Assembly (NCBI GenBank): GCA_014529385.2
Contig: CM043953.1
Span: 61,691,872 to 61,755,871, forward strand
Reading direction: 5' to 3'
DNA from: Adiantum capillus-veneris
Lineage: Eukaryota > Streptophyta > Polypodiopsida > Polypodiales > Pteridaceae
DNA length: 64,000 nucleotides
The position numbers and the translations under genes are program-made. The notes below the pieces were generated by a model, which was not told the DNA's origin, did not search any database, and worked only from the letters and a program-made list of their open reading frames with translations. Positions 21,625 through 32,836 of this stretch are shown one piece after another (position 1 is the stretch's first letter; every line of letters begins with the position of its first letter).

Positions 21625-21753
21625 GAGAAGAAAAAGAGAGAGAGAGAGAGAGAGAGAGGGAGAGCGTTACCTGCTCTTTGCTTGAGGGCGCCGAAAAACT
21701 CAGATCTGAGATCTGAGTTTTTGGGCGCGCTCGGTTATTTTTTTAGCTCAGCC
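20832..21753. other. CACTA copy 1 interior: simple repeats
   Basis: Non-coding. Repeats include AACGTAAATCTAA words (20,840-20,945), four divergent copies of TTCTCTCTCTTTTCCTCTCTCAATGTGTG-type sequence (21,186-21,400), (CT)n at 21,421-21,472, (GT)n at about 21,598-21,624 and (GA)n at about 21,635-21,660. Long open frames here are simple-repeat artefacts. Confidence 0.8.
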
Positions 21754-21873
21754 GGCGTCGCTATGAGCGTCGCAAATTAACAAAGAAATTTGCGACGCTC
21801 ATAGCGACGCCGGGAAAAAAAATTTTGAGCGTCGCTGTGTGAGCGTCGCTAATATGAATAGCCTCTTGTAGTG
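21754..21873. repeat. Right subterminal hairpin and TIR of CACTA copy 1
   Basis: A perfect 25-bp inverted repeat (arms 21,754-21,778 and 21,787-21,811; arm core GGCGTCGCTATGAGCGTCGC) with an 8-nt spacer. It is followed by two more GAGCGTCGCT words and the TIR CCTCTTGTAGTG. Confidence 0.9.
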
Positions 21874-21876
21874 TCA

Positions 21877-22595
21877 ACCCCCTATCCCATCGACACTAGC
21901 CTCCTCAACATCCAACTCACCCTCATCTGTTGCTATCTCCTAACACAATCATAATGGCAAATTACATCTTCTAATAGCGACTCTCATATTTCCTCTAAAG
22001 GTTTTGTCATGAATGCATGACCTTTCACTCGGTTTAACGAATTTTATGTTGTAAAGAACTATGTATATAATCTATCATAATCCCAAAGGCATAGTTAACA
22101 AACTAACCAACAATTTGTAAGGCATGACTAATGGGTAAGTAGGCTAGGGTGGTGCAACCGTCACAATGTCGTACATTTGAATACATTTGATAAGCTACCC
22201 AAGACTCCGGGTATTGAGATACAACTTCTTTAAAATCTACTTTCAGTGGGGCGCCAATGTGGTCACCCTTAGGGACGGGGGGTTACTATGTATAACTTGT
22301 GTATACCACATGCATCCAAGGACTATTTCCAAAACTCCCCCTCTATAATGTTTTGAGAAATGAATTACACTCTTTCCCTTTTTGATATGTGAAAATGTGA
22401 GGAAAAATAAAATTTAATGACTTCTTCTGTTGCACTCATGTGATAGTCACATAATTATCCAGTGATCCCTCCGCCCCTCCTTGAGTGGTCACCCAAATTA
22501 TTTTGGTTGAGTTCATCGAATTTCCTAGCTTACCACGTGAGCCTCAATGGATTTGTACTTCCATGAGTTGCAAACATGGCATCATGTTTACCAAC
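21877..22595. other. Unassigned sequence right of CACTA copy 1
   Basis: No gene recognised; short open frames lack family motifs. This is the other side of the site in which the CACTA element landed. Confidence 0.4.
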
Positions 22596-22790
22596 ATTAT
22601 AAAGAAGGTTCCACTTAGGAAAAGATTCTTGTTCTTAAGAAAAAGTACCCGATCAGTTTTGTTTTTGAGAATAAAGACCTGGGGGTATGTAAGGGGTTAG
22701 GGAAGGCATGAATCAAGCCATGTGACAGCTTGCATTGGGGCATAACTAAGAGGATACACATGGATGGCTAGAACAAGTGTTTATCTATCC
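22596..22790 (+). pseudogene. Unidentified exon-like block, copy A
   Basis: In one frame with stops it reads KKVPLRKRFLFLRKSTRSV, then GRHESSHVTACIGA and GYTWMARTSVYLSI. This parallels the two better preserved copies at 43,779-44,155 (KKMLLRGNNFYLKKKNREVV, ISHKIACMGASIRVFIWMAR). I do not recognise the protein. It lies upstream of a second shared block (22,981) and the ATL gene, in the same order as near 43.8-51.6 kb. Confidence 0.45.
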
Positions 22791-22980
22791 ATCAATGCTT
22801 AAGGATTTGAGGATCCAAGGATACCCCAAGTCACGCTCTCTTCTTAGTCTCTCCCTCATAAATTGGCACAAATATGTACACACACACACACACACACACA
22901 TGTAGATATAAACAGGTAAATATATAGAGAGCGATCTACAGATTGCGTGTATTATCCTCCTTAAATGTCAATTATGCCCT

Positions 22981-23136
22981 ATGGAACCAAATGATACATG
23001 TGGCATGCTCCTAATTAAAATGCTTGAAGAGTGTGGATATGAGGTGGCAACTGAGACTCCACGAAGTGGTTGGGAGAGAAAGGCATGCATGGAAGCACAA
23101 TTTCTTTCGAGAAAAATGTACATGCTTGAAACATAG
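22981..23136 (+). CDS. Unidentified short coding block, copy A
   Basis: ATG at 22,981 opens a 51-codon frame: MEPNDTCGMLLIKMLEECGY, EVATETPRSGWERKACMEAQ, then FLSRKMYMLET and stop. Its partner at 45,887-46,090 keeps T.GML...IK.LE and the SGWERK.C.EAQ.L.RK.Y pattern although DNA around it has diverged, which suggests past selection on protein. It is probably the last exon of a longer gene. Product unknown. A (CA)n tract is at about 22,878-22,900. Confidence 0.45.
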   Translation: MEPNDTCGMLLIKMLEECGYEVATETPRSGWERKACMEAQFLSRKMYMLET

Positions 23137-23445
23137 TGACATGAGCTTCCATTTTTTTGTAGAATATGCCACATGGATATCGCTCTTAATTAAAATCTTA
23201 TTTTTGTATAGACGAAGAACAAAATGAAAACCGTGGTCAAAATTAGAATCTCACATGTCAAGGTTAACCAAGCACATGTGTGCGTTAGAGTATTTAGTGT
23301 CTTGTATAGTTAAAATGTGTCAATATATCTAACTCTTCGCCGAGAGCCCCTATGAGTGAGAGTATTGGTGTTTGAACTGGGGAAATCAAGCTAGGTACAT
23401 GGTCGAGTTGTGACGCGGGATTCTTTGATGTGTTGAGATCAAACA

Positions 23446-23853
23446 TCATGAGTTGACGACAAGAGAGGTGCGGCAACAGGGGCAAGTTGTGTTTTTGTTA
23501 GGAGTGAGAAGCCACTTGTCAATGCAGCCAGAATGGAAGCCATGCTTGCAGCGGGGGAGCACGCGCACCGATTGCCCCTCTTTAATGCCTTCCAAGCAGA
23601 TGGCGCACTCCTCTAACTCAACTCTACAGCTTCCAGCTGCTTCGTTACGATAATACATAGACGGCACCGCAGCTTGGATGTGGGCTTGCGACAAGAAGCG
23701 GCAGCGACGGCGGCGGCGACGGCCTTGTCTGGCTATATCTCGTAGTTGCGCTTCCGATGGGCCTTCGTCCAGAAACCTCCTGCATCCGAAGCAAACTAGC
23801 GGCGGAATTAACAAGGAGGCCGTGCAGCATGCTATCATGAGCCAGACCGGCAT
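23446..23853 (-). CDS. ATL-like RING-H2 protein, copy A (putative E3 ubiquitin ligase)
   Basis: A 135-residue, intronless ATL-type protein; ATL proteins are membrane-anchored E3 ligases that recruit E2 enzymes through RING-H2. Residues 1-25 form one hydrophobic segment (VWLMIACCTASLLIPPLVCF), followed by an Arg-rich stretch (RQGRRRRRRCRF). The RING is at about 83-130: CAICLEGIKEGQSVRVLPRC, then KHGFHSGCIDKWLLTP and CPCC. Ligands fit C-X2-C-X15-C-X-H-X2-H-X2-C, and the conserved Pro before the third Cys and Trp after the sixth ligand are present. The loop to CPCC is 13 residues instead of the usual ATL 10, and the protein ends almost directly after the RING. ATG at 23,853 is the first in frame before the membrane segment; 23,887 is out of frame. 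It appears intact. Confidence 0.88.
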   Translation of the reverse strand: MPVWLMIACCTASLLIPPLVCFGCRRFLDEGPSEAQLRDIARQGRRRRRRCRFLSQAHIQAAVPSMYYRNEAAGSCRVELEECAICLEGIKEGQSVRVLPRCKHGFHSGCIDKWLLTPNKNTTCPCCRTSLVVNS

Positions 23854-26033
23854 GATTTTTAAAGCTTCTTCTTTCCAAATTATCCATCTACATTTTAACC
23901 ACTTTTTTCCTCATGTACCTTCTAATTCGGTTGGTCGGTTGGCACTTCCATTTTTCAAACCATCAATTCTCAAGAACTTGAAATCTAGCCGAGGGAAAAA
24001 TTTAGCCAATGAAAAATTCGCAATGGTTGCCATCAAGACAACTTGAAATTTAGCTGTGTTTGCAAAATTTAAGCAATGAAAAATGCACAAAGGAGACACT
24101 TGGACAGAAGACTTGGAGATCTCACCACAGCTGGAAGTCTAGGATCTCACCATGTGTGGTATGTAAGGACGTATGTCAAATACAAAGGCCAATAACAGAT
24201 TCTGGGCATTGCTTTGTTGCCCTAGTATGTAAATGTAACATGGTGAGGCATCATGATGGCCTACTCAAACATGAAAAGTTTTAGTAGTGGACAACACCCA
24301 ATCAAAACCAATGGAGTCCTTCTAGTGCTACAAAGACAGTGAGAAGAAGGATATTTGACATCAACATACTTATTGGGCTCTAGATGTCTTTATTGATATT
24401 GAGGAGGAATATGACATTTGTAGCTCCATCATGTCAAGTTAAAATTGAAAAACATCCTCATTATCATTACGTCTCATAGTAAAGGCCAGCTTTGTTGCCA
24501 CTCATGCATGATAGTAAGATAGGATTATGTTTAGTGACAAGCTAGCACAGAAACAAACCCTCATTAGGTTGAAAAGTTAAAAATCATACAAATTAACTAA
24601 GTAGTTTTTGTGTATTGCCAATAGCTTTAGAATGAATAAGTGAAAAGCTTGATTAGTTGGTGCATCCCTCTCCTTGCAAATATCATACACATGTTTAAGT
24701 CTTAATAGCGGATATAGCCAATATTGTATCCTAAAGCACGTATCAAGTCCAAGGACGAGGTGGACTTAATGATGTAATCATGAAGTGGTCAAAACATGAT
24801 GGTTCTTTGCCATAATCAACAGCCATTAACAGCTAAGAGCTTTTGACCAATCCAACAACTCCTACGGTGCAAAAGTTGTTCACATATAATAAGAAAGCAT
24901 ACAATCCTTTACACTGTTGTATACTTGTAGATACACCCCGTGTATTGCTACCTAATGTAGACGCATGACTATTAAAGTTATCTTGTTTGTGGTTATTAAA
25001 AGCACACTATAAATAAGCCCTTGAAGGTAATTTCCCCCAATCTTTGCCTACCCCTCACCTACCCACCATCGTAGAGGAGCTAGATAAGGGGTAATTGTGT
25101 TAAGATAATAGTGTAGGTACAATGGAGTTATTCACCAAAAGAATTCTCCCAAAACACCATCATCTAAATTTCTTGCGATGAGAGAAAATATATCCTCTGT
25201 ATGGTTGTATGGTTGAGATGAGTAACGTCTTTAGCTAAATTTACTTAAAATATATCTTTGGCTTTGTCTTTGAGATAATACCTATAGGGTTTGGAATATT
25301 TACTCTATATATAGATAAGGACATACTATCTATGAGTAGAGAGTCTTATAAAACCCCTATTTATGACTAGTGTATAGTTATTACAACCCTCCTTCTTCGG
25401 TCAAAGCATGAGTGGATGGTACACTTTTATAGGTTGAAAGCTAATTTCAATAATTGTTGTTTCAAAATGTGGGACCCAATAAAATTTTTAAAAATGGGGT
25501 GCCAATCATAGATTTAGATACTCCTCTTCAAGAGCTATCCAATGATATATCATACGCCTTGGGTTCTTCTATCTTTGTCAAACATAACTAGGCTCTTAAT
25601 TTGCCAAATAGCTATGTCTTGGACACAACTTTGGTGTCCACACAGTCATGATTTCACCCTCTTACACTTCTAAGATCTGTAAGAGGAGAATTTATTATAC
25701 CTCTATCTTACTTATACCTTGGGCAGAGAGACAAAAACGCAAGAGTCAAAAGCTACAATACAACTTACCTATGTTAATCTACTTGAGGCCATGGTACTAA
25801 ATGTACAATGGTTTCTCATATGAACATTTAACTCTCAACTTATAACCCCTAGAATATGGAGAAGAAGAGAGTTCATTTTCCCTAATGATGCACTTAGTCA
25901 CAATAAACATAGTAGAAATTGAAAAGAAGGCACTCACATTACCGGTAAGAGTGATTACTTAAGGAATGTAAATCCATAAAAACAAATATCTTACTAACCC
26001 AAAAAAAATTCTCATATTAAACTGATCATCTAG
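23854..26033. other. Long gene-free stretch
   Basis: No credible coding, LTR or TIR found. A segment near 24,220-24,290 (ACATGGTGAGGCATCATGATGGCC) resembles the 113-bp tandem repeat at 44,235-44,453, in agreement with duplication between the two ATL regions. The rest is unremarkable AT-rich sequence. Confidence 0.5.
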
Positions 26034-27501
26034 TGTGGGAGAATAAACGGGAACAAGAGTTAGAATATAGACATGTGCTTAGGGATCTGTCTCAACACGG
26101 GACCAAAGTCAATGGGTCCAAAGGAGAGATGGTCTTTCAAGGAGCAATGCTAGCTAATGGAGCGTGAAAGACCTTAGGGTTAACTTCATTGAAGACCTCC
26201 AAAGATTAGTGTTAGTTGGAGGTGGGAACCCGGCCCAAGCTTGAGGTGCTTGTCGTGCTTGCTGACTAAGGTGCTTGAGGTACTTGTCATTCTTACTGAC
26301 TAAGGTGCTTGAGGTTCTGGTCATGTTTTATGACTAAGGTTCTTGAGGGTCTTCATGACTAGGGTGCTCAAGGGGTGAGATGTTCCCAAAGTCAACATGC
26401 ATCCCTACACAAGGCGGGGCAAGCCCTACAAGTAGGTGCATGAGAAAGAACACACACACACTCACTCAAGGCAAGCCAAGTCCAAAGAGCTAGGCAACAA
26501 GGACAAATGTCAAGATCCTCCCCATGTTGCTTTCATAGAGTGCCTAAAGCGTATTCATTGACCTCTAAAGGGGTTCAATGAAAATTTAGTTTATGTAAAT
26601 AATTTTCTAGGCATTATCAAGCCCTCTCTCTCAAAGGGATAAGGAGGACACTTGTCCAAATGATACCCTTGTTGCTTGATATGCACTAAGCATGTGATTG
26701 GCTAGGCTTGCAGGAGTCCAATAAAATTGAAGGATTAGCTATAAGGATGGGTCGACCAAAGAAAGCTGGGGATGTGCTTGGGGGTATACTCTCTCACACA
26801 CACACACACTCACATGCTATCATTCTCACTTTGTGAAAGTGCAAGAACTCCATCGTGTTCTGCAAGGTTGATAAGTTGAGAACCTACACCAACAATTCTT
26901 CGCTATGGAATGCCAACCAAGATCCATGCTTGAATGCTATGCTATCCATCTTCTTCATCTCCATTACTATGCTACTATGCTATGCTACGCTCTATGAGTA
27001 ATGATATGTGAGGACACTATTTATTTCTCGTAAGAATGCTTTTTCTTTCTCTTCCCTACCCTCATTCCTTGCTAGCTCTCTCCACCTTTGAAGGTGTTTG
27101 AGGTCTTAAGACTGAGGCCTGGGACAAGTTAACGTTTTCATTTTTCTAAGCTATGGGGATAATCGTAGTGCGTGAAGCTCTCTATCTTCATTGCACCGTC
27201 AAGGTCTCAATGAAGACAAAATTTGTATTGTAGCAAGTCTCTCTTTATGGGAGAAGATATAATACAAAACCCTTTTGGACGGGGGACCGGATCCACATAA
27301 ATCCGGTCTTGAACTGTTGTCAAGCTCTCTATTGTTCCATTTTGCAAAGTAATGTTCATGCCAAGTTAATTAAGTATGATAGTTATGTTGCTGTCTTCAA
27401 CCAATTTCACCCTTTATTTTTTCAAAGTATTCTCATAAAAGTGTCCACTATAGTCTTCTTAATTCAGCTATTCTCAATGTTCATAGTCCATTTCCATTAC
27501 A
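26034..27501 (+). repeat. 5' LTR of a Ty3-gypsy element
   Basis: The right edge (TTCCATTACA) is one base before a primer-binding site TGGTATCAGAGC. The left edge is taken at TGTGGGAG but homology to the inverted copy at about 6.9-8.4 kb runs some 20 bp further left, so the start is uncertain. Internal words such as GACTAAGGTGCTTGAGG are repeated several times near 26,260-26,360. No 3' LTR is found in the window. Confidence 0.75.
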
Positions 27502-27502
27502 T

Positions 27503-27514
27503 TGGTATCAGAGC
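27503..27514 (+). promoter_or_regulatory. Primer-binding site of the gypsy element
   Basis: TGGTATCAGAGC, complementary to initiator tRNA-Met, directly after the LTR end. Confidence 0.9.
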
Positions 27515-27947
27515 TATTGGTTTCTCTTTTCTTGCAAAGAAGAGAGGTCCTTAAGTTTTCCATGAAAGGCTGGGCCTGTTCATTGCAAGAGGGTAAGTGG
27601 GACATGGATTTATTAACTTGGTTGAAAAGGACTCACTTCAAGGTACACCGTTGGGAACTATAGACTTAGTAATGGAGTTGTTCGTGGCTTGCCTTCGGCT
27701 TAACCATTATTGAGCTACAAGAAAGCTCAATAGGAATCGTATTCAACAGAGGAATGTTAGACCCTCTCCACTACTCTTTGCAATCAACTGTCTCTAAACC
27801 ATGGGTGTAAACCATGGGTGTGGCTACTTGAATGCTAATTTTCAAAGGTAAAGAAGAGTAGCAACTAAGGTTTTTGAGGATACCAAAGCACAAAGTTGCA
27901 TATACATAAGTTTCATTAGCAAGAATGACAATAATCAAGAGAGTATA
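27515..27947 (+). other. Untranslated leader of the gypsy element
   Basis: Between primer-binding site and first gag-like frame; no coding seen. Confidence 0.5.
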
Positions 27948-30580
27948 ATGAATATTGACAACTTTAATTTTGCACATGAAGGTGCTATTGATGATGCCCC
28001 AATGTTTGTGAACTATCTTGTTACTAGGTTGCAACAAGCTATAGGCAACCCTGCCTTGCAAGCCAAAGTTCCCCAACAGCTTTGTGCTTATGGGATTTTC
28101 CTACCTCTCCAAGAAGAGAGAGAGAGCTTAATAAGCCTCTTGTCGAGACTTCCAAAAGAAGACTCTCTCTAATAAGAGAAGAGGAGGAATCCAATGAACG
28201 AGAAAGAAGTGAATCTCCAAACTCCTCTAAAGACGTGGCTCCACAAAGATGGTGGTCTTGACGATCCCCAATTACTCCCAAGAGGAAAAGATCATCCTAT
28301 AGTCCTTCTCCTCATCACTCCAAAAGGGAAGAGAGTAAACAAAGAAAGTAAAGGGAAAGAAAGAGGTCACCCTCTTCATCTTCCTCCTCTTTCGATCAAA
28401 GCAACGATTATTCTCCTAGAGAATACAAGAAGAGAGGACATCGCAAATCCTATCCTAGTTGGAAAAGGTCCCAAAACCTTAAGAAGTTCAAAGAGGGAGG
28501 AAAGAGTATCTCTTTTCTCACCTATGATGGAACCTTTGGTGCTACTCTACAAATTTCCATCATGAAACAATTTCTTGCAAGGAACGGCAAAGATGAAGTG
28601 CTCATCGAAAATGATCGAGTTTAAAGATACTTTCCCACAAGCCTATCCACAAATATGTAGAAAAGTTAATTTTGGGATTTACATCTCAAAGATACAACCT
28701 TTCAGAAGATAGACTTCGCCGAGCAAAAGCAAAAATTTTTTGCGGGGTTACCTTAAGAAATGGACGTGTATGTCAAGTCCCGACGGCTTGGTTCTATAAC
28801 TGAAGTCATTCACCACACTATGGTTGCATCTTGTATCAATTTCCAAAGAGGGGGCTCAAAGGAATGCGAAGTTGATGGAAAACAAAGATGAAAATGATGC
28901 AAAGGGGAAGAACAATGTTCAAAATTATTCCTAAGGCAATTCCAACAACAACAACAAGACCAAGGAGAAATGAGTTTACAAAGGTAAAAACCAACTCTCT
29001 CCTGAAGAGCTAGAGGCTTTTTGTAAAGAACACAAATGATTTAAGTGCTGGGAGCAAGGACATAGTTATCGTTTTTGCCCCAGAAGAAATTCCCACAACA
29101 AGACTCCTAGAGCTTCCACGGTCAAAGCTCTAAAAGAGGATGCTGGATCATCCCTTTCATATGCTTGGGGGAAGGTGAGGGAGCATGATGGCTTCATCCT
29201 ATTTTTTTCATCTCTCCTCAAAACTTCATATCAGTGGAGTTGGCCACAAAGTTGGGCATACAAGCTTTTGATATGGGAGATATTGTAATTGCCGCTGGGG
29301 ATTTCAAGGGACAACAAGCCTTCGTTACTCTCTTGATTGTGATATTGAGGCTTCATGTCCAAAGATACTTCAACAAAGAAGACTCTTTAATGTCTCCTCT
29401 CCAATGATGAGGATGTTTTCCTACGGGCACCATGGTTCAACCGCATGGCTGCCAACATGAAGTTCCCTAAAAGGAGAATCTACTTCACCTACATGCAAAA
29501 GAGCATGTATATAGATGCTAATGAGTCCCCTTGTACTATACCACTTGTAAATTCATTTGCCTTTGATAACTCAATGAAAAACTCAATTTCCTCATACATG
29601 ATTTTTGTCAAAGAGTCTCTAAATGATGATAATGTTCTAGCAAAAAAAAGTGATAAGAGTCAAGAAGAATTAGACTTGTCTAATTTTCTAAATAGATTCC
29701 AAGAGGTATTTATCGATGACATCCCTATGGAGTTACCTCCAAAATGACGGGATGATGACCATAAGATAGATCTTCTACCTAGGGGCTCACCGCCAAATCA
29801 ACCTCCTTATAGAGTTTCTCAAGCTCAACAATAGGAGATTATGAGGCAAGTGCACGAGCTGGTAGACAAGGGGATGGTGAGGCCTAGATCCTCTCCCTTT
29901 TGTTCTCCAGTCCTTTTAGTGCAAAAGAAAGATAACACATATCGCATGTGTGTGGACTATTGAGCAATAACTCATATCACTATCAAAAATAGATTTCCCG
30001 TACCGCAGATATAAGACATGTTTGATAAGCTACAAGGTTTGACCTACTTCAGTAGGACTAACCTTAAAAGTATCTATCATCACATAAGGATAGTGAATGA
30101 AGATATCATAAAGCCCGCGCTCTGTACAATGTTTGGTCTTTATGAATATCTCGTCATGCCTTTTGGTTTGACAAATGCTCCAGTCACGTTCATCCACCTA
30201 ATGGAAAAAATCTTTAGACCCTACCTCAAGTTTAGTGGAGTGTTCTTGGACGATATTATCATCTACTCCAAATCTTTGGAGGAGCATAAGCAACACCTGA
30301 AGGTGATTTTTCAAGCTATGAGGGAGAATAAATTTTTCATTAACCAAAATAAGAGGGATTTTTTCCTCCAAGAGATACAATATTTAGGTCATATTATCTC
30401 TCAAGATGGTATCCATATGGATCCAACAAAGCCTGAGGTAATAAAAGGATGGCCTAACCCAAGGAATCTACATGAGCTACTAATATGAGTGTATACTAGA
30501 GATGCTTCATAGCTAGATTTTCCCAAATAGCAAGACCACTACATGACTTGACCTATGCAATGTATGAAGGCCACAAGAAG
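27948..30580 (+). pseudogene. Gypsy gag-pol remnant, copy 1
   Basis: Decayed polyprotein in order. Gag is 27,948-28,800 (FAHEGAIDDAPMFVNYLVTR; EKLILGFTSQRYN). A zinc knuckle follows near 29,040 (FKCWEQGHSYRFCP), whose first Cys codon is TGA. A possible protease region lies near 29,230-29,340 and a linker at 29,445-29,747 (RMAANMKFPKRRIYF). Reverse transcriptase is 29,830-30,480 (TYFSRTNLKSIYHHI, MPFGLTNAPVTF, FSGVFLDDIIIYSK, IQYLGHIISQDG). The catalytic LDD is present but the usual Asp of DLKSGYHQ reads Asn. Stops include TAG at about 29,833, TGA in VDY*A near 29,960 and TAA near 30,013. The RNase-H region starts (ARPLHDLTYAMYEGHKK) and is cut at about 30,580; integrase is absent. Copy 2 at 35,980-38,230 shares these stops. 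Confidence 0.88.
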
Positions 30581-30680
30581 TGACGACACATCAAACAGAG
30601 TCCGGAGTGATAAGATTTTGTAGTTGGAAATGGGCGAAGGTTGTCAGTAGGATGGCATAAGATGATTTTTGGGCATTTTG

Positions 30681-32836
30681 GGCTGTTGTCGGGGGATAAA
30701 TGTGCGAAAGGTGAGCCGGGAAGGCACCGGGCCCCTGGCTGTGAGAGGTGTGGGGAAAAGAGATGCAGCAGGCACAATCAACAAGACAGAGCTCGAAAAA
30801 AACGATACTCCCAATTCCAATTAATCCACAGTAGTCATCATTAATCAATCGTTAATGGAGGCTTAATTCTCCTTACAAGATGAATCCTGGCTTAAACCAG
30901 GTGTTAATCAAGAAAAGTGATAATAACCTGCTTAATTCTGCCTTCTGCTTCTTCCTGTTATGGCTTAGGAACTTCCTCTTCCAATAGTCATCAGAGTTTT
31001 CTTCCAGAATTGAATGGGTTTAGGCTCGGCTAATGGTTTAGGATTATGTTAATGAAGCTTAAGAGGCTTTTTCTTCTTCTCCTGGATAGAGATAGAGAGA
31101 GCTTACTTGTGAGGTTAAGCTGATGATGATGAGAGATTCACAGATTTGGCTCCAATTATCTTTCTCCTGAATGATGATGAGGTCCGGGATTACGATTATC
31201 CCTGGCTTGTTGACTTCGAGGGCACGGCTAATGAATTTCCGAGAGTTTCGGCTTTATCTCCCTCTTCAGAGCTTAAGAGCTTTTGCCTTGAAAGAGCTTC
31301 CTTATGAATGATGATGAGAAGAAGGCCCCGAGCTTGAGGAGCTTTAGAGCTTATGGGGAGGATTAGATTAAGGGCTTCTAGGTATGAGGAGGATTAGCAT
31401 AGCTTATGAGGAGGTTAGCATCGAATAAGGGCTTGAAGGCATAGGAGGAGCTTCCGAGCTTAAGAGAATCCAGATCCTCCGAGTTTTAGATTACGCCCCT
31501 TAAGAGCGTAAGAATTTTCAGTTTATGAATGTCGTCCCCTTATCTTTTGCATGGGCCTCTATTTTTAGCCAAAAGAACCCGCCTACCCTCGGCTAAGCCA
31601 TTAGCGACATCGCTAATGGGCACGGCCGCTTGGTGACGTGGCAGCTGAGCTGGGAAGGAGCTCCGAATTCAATGAACCCGGGCCGAAAATCTTCGCCTAG
31701 GCCTTCTCTTCATTTCTGTTCTCTACGTCGTTCTCAGCCGACACTTCCCCTGGCCAGCGCGACCTGCTTTTCTCCTTGCTGCGCTGCCGCCCCTGCCTGC
31801 ACGCCATGCCTCTCCTTTTTTCACTTGGCTTCACACTCAAAAACCCTTATTTTTTTGGGTGGCCACCCCATGGGCGGGCATTGCTTAAGGTGGGCGGCCT
31901 TTGGGTTTATGGCCCTTTGGCCTGCCGGGCTTCTTCATAAGGGCACCACATTAGGTAGACAAACTTACCAAGGCACTGATTGTATGTAAGTTGACCAAGG
32001 CTCCGTAAGCCCTTTGCATTTGCATGGTACCTTCCAATGAGACCTTAGAAAAGAATTTATGCTTCCCTAAGCCACCACAGTTGGCGTAAACATCGGTTAA
32101 AGCATTGCTATCATCAACATCTTTCTTCAGCCGCCCTCGAGTGACATCATCATTGAGATTTTTGTTACCGAGTTTAGTGTTGCAGACCTTGCCACAACCG
32201 TGTCGGCATTCCCTACAATCATTGCATTCCAAAAGACGACATTTCGAATACGAGACTCTTCAAAGCACTTGCTGCTCCTGCAGATCAAAACCCAAATAAA
32301 GCTCAAAAATTCTATGATGGCTCTCCGGCCAAGCCGGCTAGATTGACACGAAATCGGCCCCGGAGAATCTATAACGGCCCATAACTTGGCAAGCGGGACT
32401 CCGATCACTGATTTGAAAAGACCGACTCGCTCCAGGAATTGAGCACTTCAGCCTAATGCATTCATTCCAGTTTTGTCCCTTCAGCTGCAGTTGCCCAATC
32501 CGGTACATATCTGCTACTGACTCAACTTGAAACTGTCATAACTTCTTATCCGTAGCTCCGATTGACGAGTCGTAAAGACAAGCATGTAGAGCTTTCTAAG
32601 TACTTCAACTTGGATTAATAAAATCCCAGCTATGCTCACTTCAAGAATACTCACTGTTAGCATTACCAAGACATCTTTTGACACTTAGAGCCGCATCTGA
32701 CACACTTTCAACTTAAAAGCTGGCTTGTTAGCAAGCCCTTATAACTGCTGATTAATCCTGTAAGCTTCAAATAAACCTGATTGGCTTTCCTTTGCTCATT
32801 TTCTTGTCATAGAAGTGGAGCGGCACGACACCGTGT
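30681..32836. other. Segment present only in duplication unit 1
   Basis: Unit 2 jumps directly from GGGCATTTTGGGC to TTTGAGGGCATGG, whereas unit 1 has about 2.15 kb here. It could be an insertion in unit 1 or a deletion in unit 2; I see no clean target duplication. The sequence is rich in GAGCTT words (31,000-31,500) and includes a PPR-like fragment at 31,960-32,350. Confidence 0.7.
31960..32350 (-). pseudogene. PPR-repeat fragment
   Basis: On the minus strand, in two frames: CFEESRIRNVVFWNAMIVG, then SNALTDVYANCGGLGKHKFF. These match plant PLS-type pentatricopeptide motifs (F..M..RNVVSWNAMI.G; NALIDMYAKCG.L..A..VF). There are frame breaks and no start or end. It is a remnant of a presumed organelle RNA-editing or processing factor, probably carried in by the surrounding repeat. 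Confidence 0.55.

Larger units (their letters stand above)
14348..21873 (-). mobile_element. Complete CACTA DNA transposon, copy 1
   Basis: The left end CACTACAAGAGG (14,348) and right end CCTCTTGTAGTG (to 21,873) are perfect 12-bp inverted repeats. TCA at 14,345-14,347 and 21,874-21,876 is the 3-bp target duplication expected for CACTA. Both subterminal zones contain many copies of GCGTCGCTAT in both orientations (14,400-14,550; 21,750-21,850), the usual transposase-binding repeats. Inside, all on the minus strand: a Transposase_24-like gene (14,912-16,208), a TNP2 gene (16,481-19,759) and a captured HMA fragment (20,470-20,831). The element is 7,526 bp. Confidence 0.95.

Noticed and set aside
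21206-21780. Cys/Ser/Leu-rich membrane-like proteins
   Set aside because: Simple-repeat DNA inside the CACTA element; three overlapping frames look alike.
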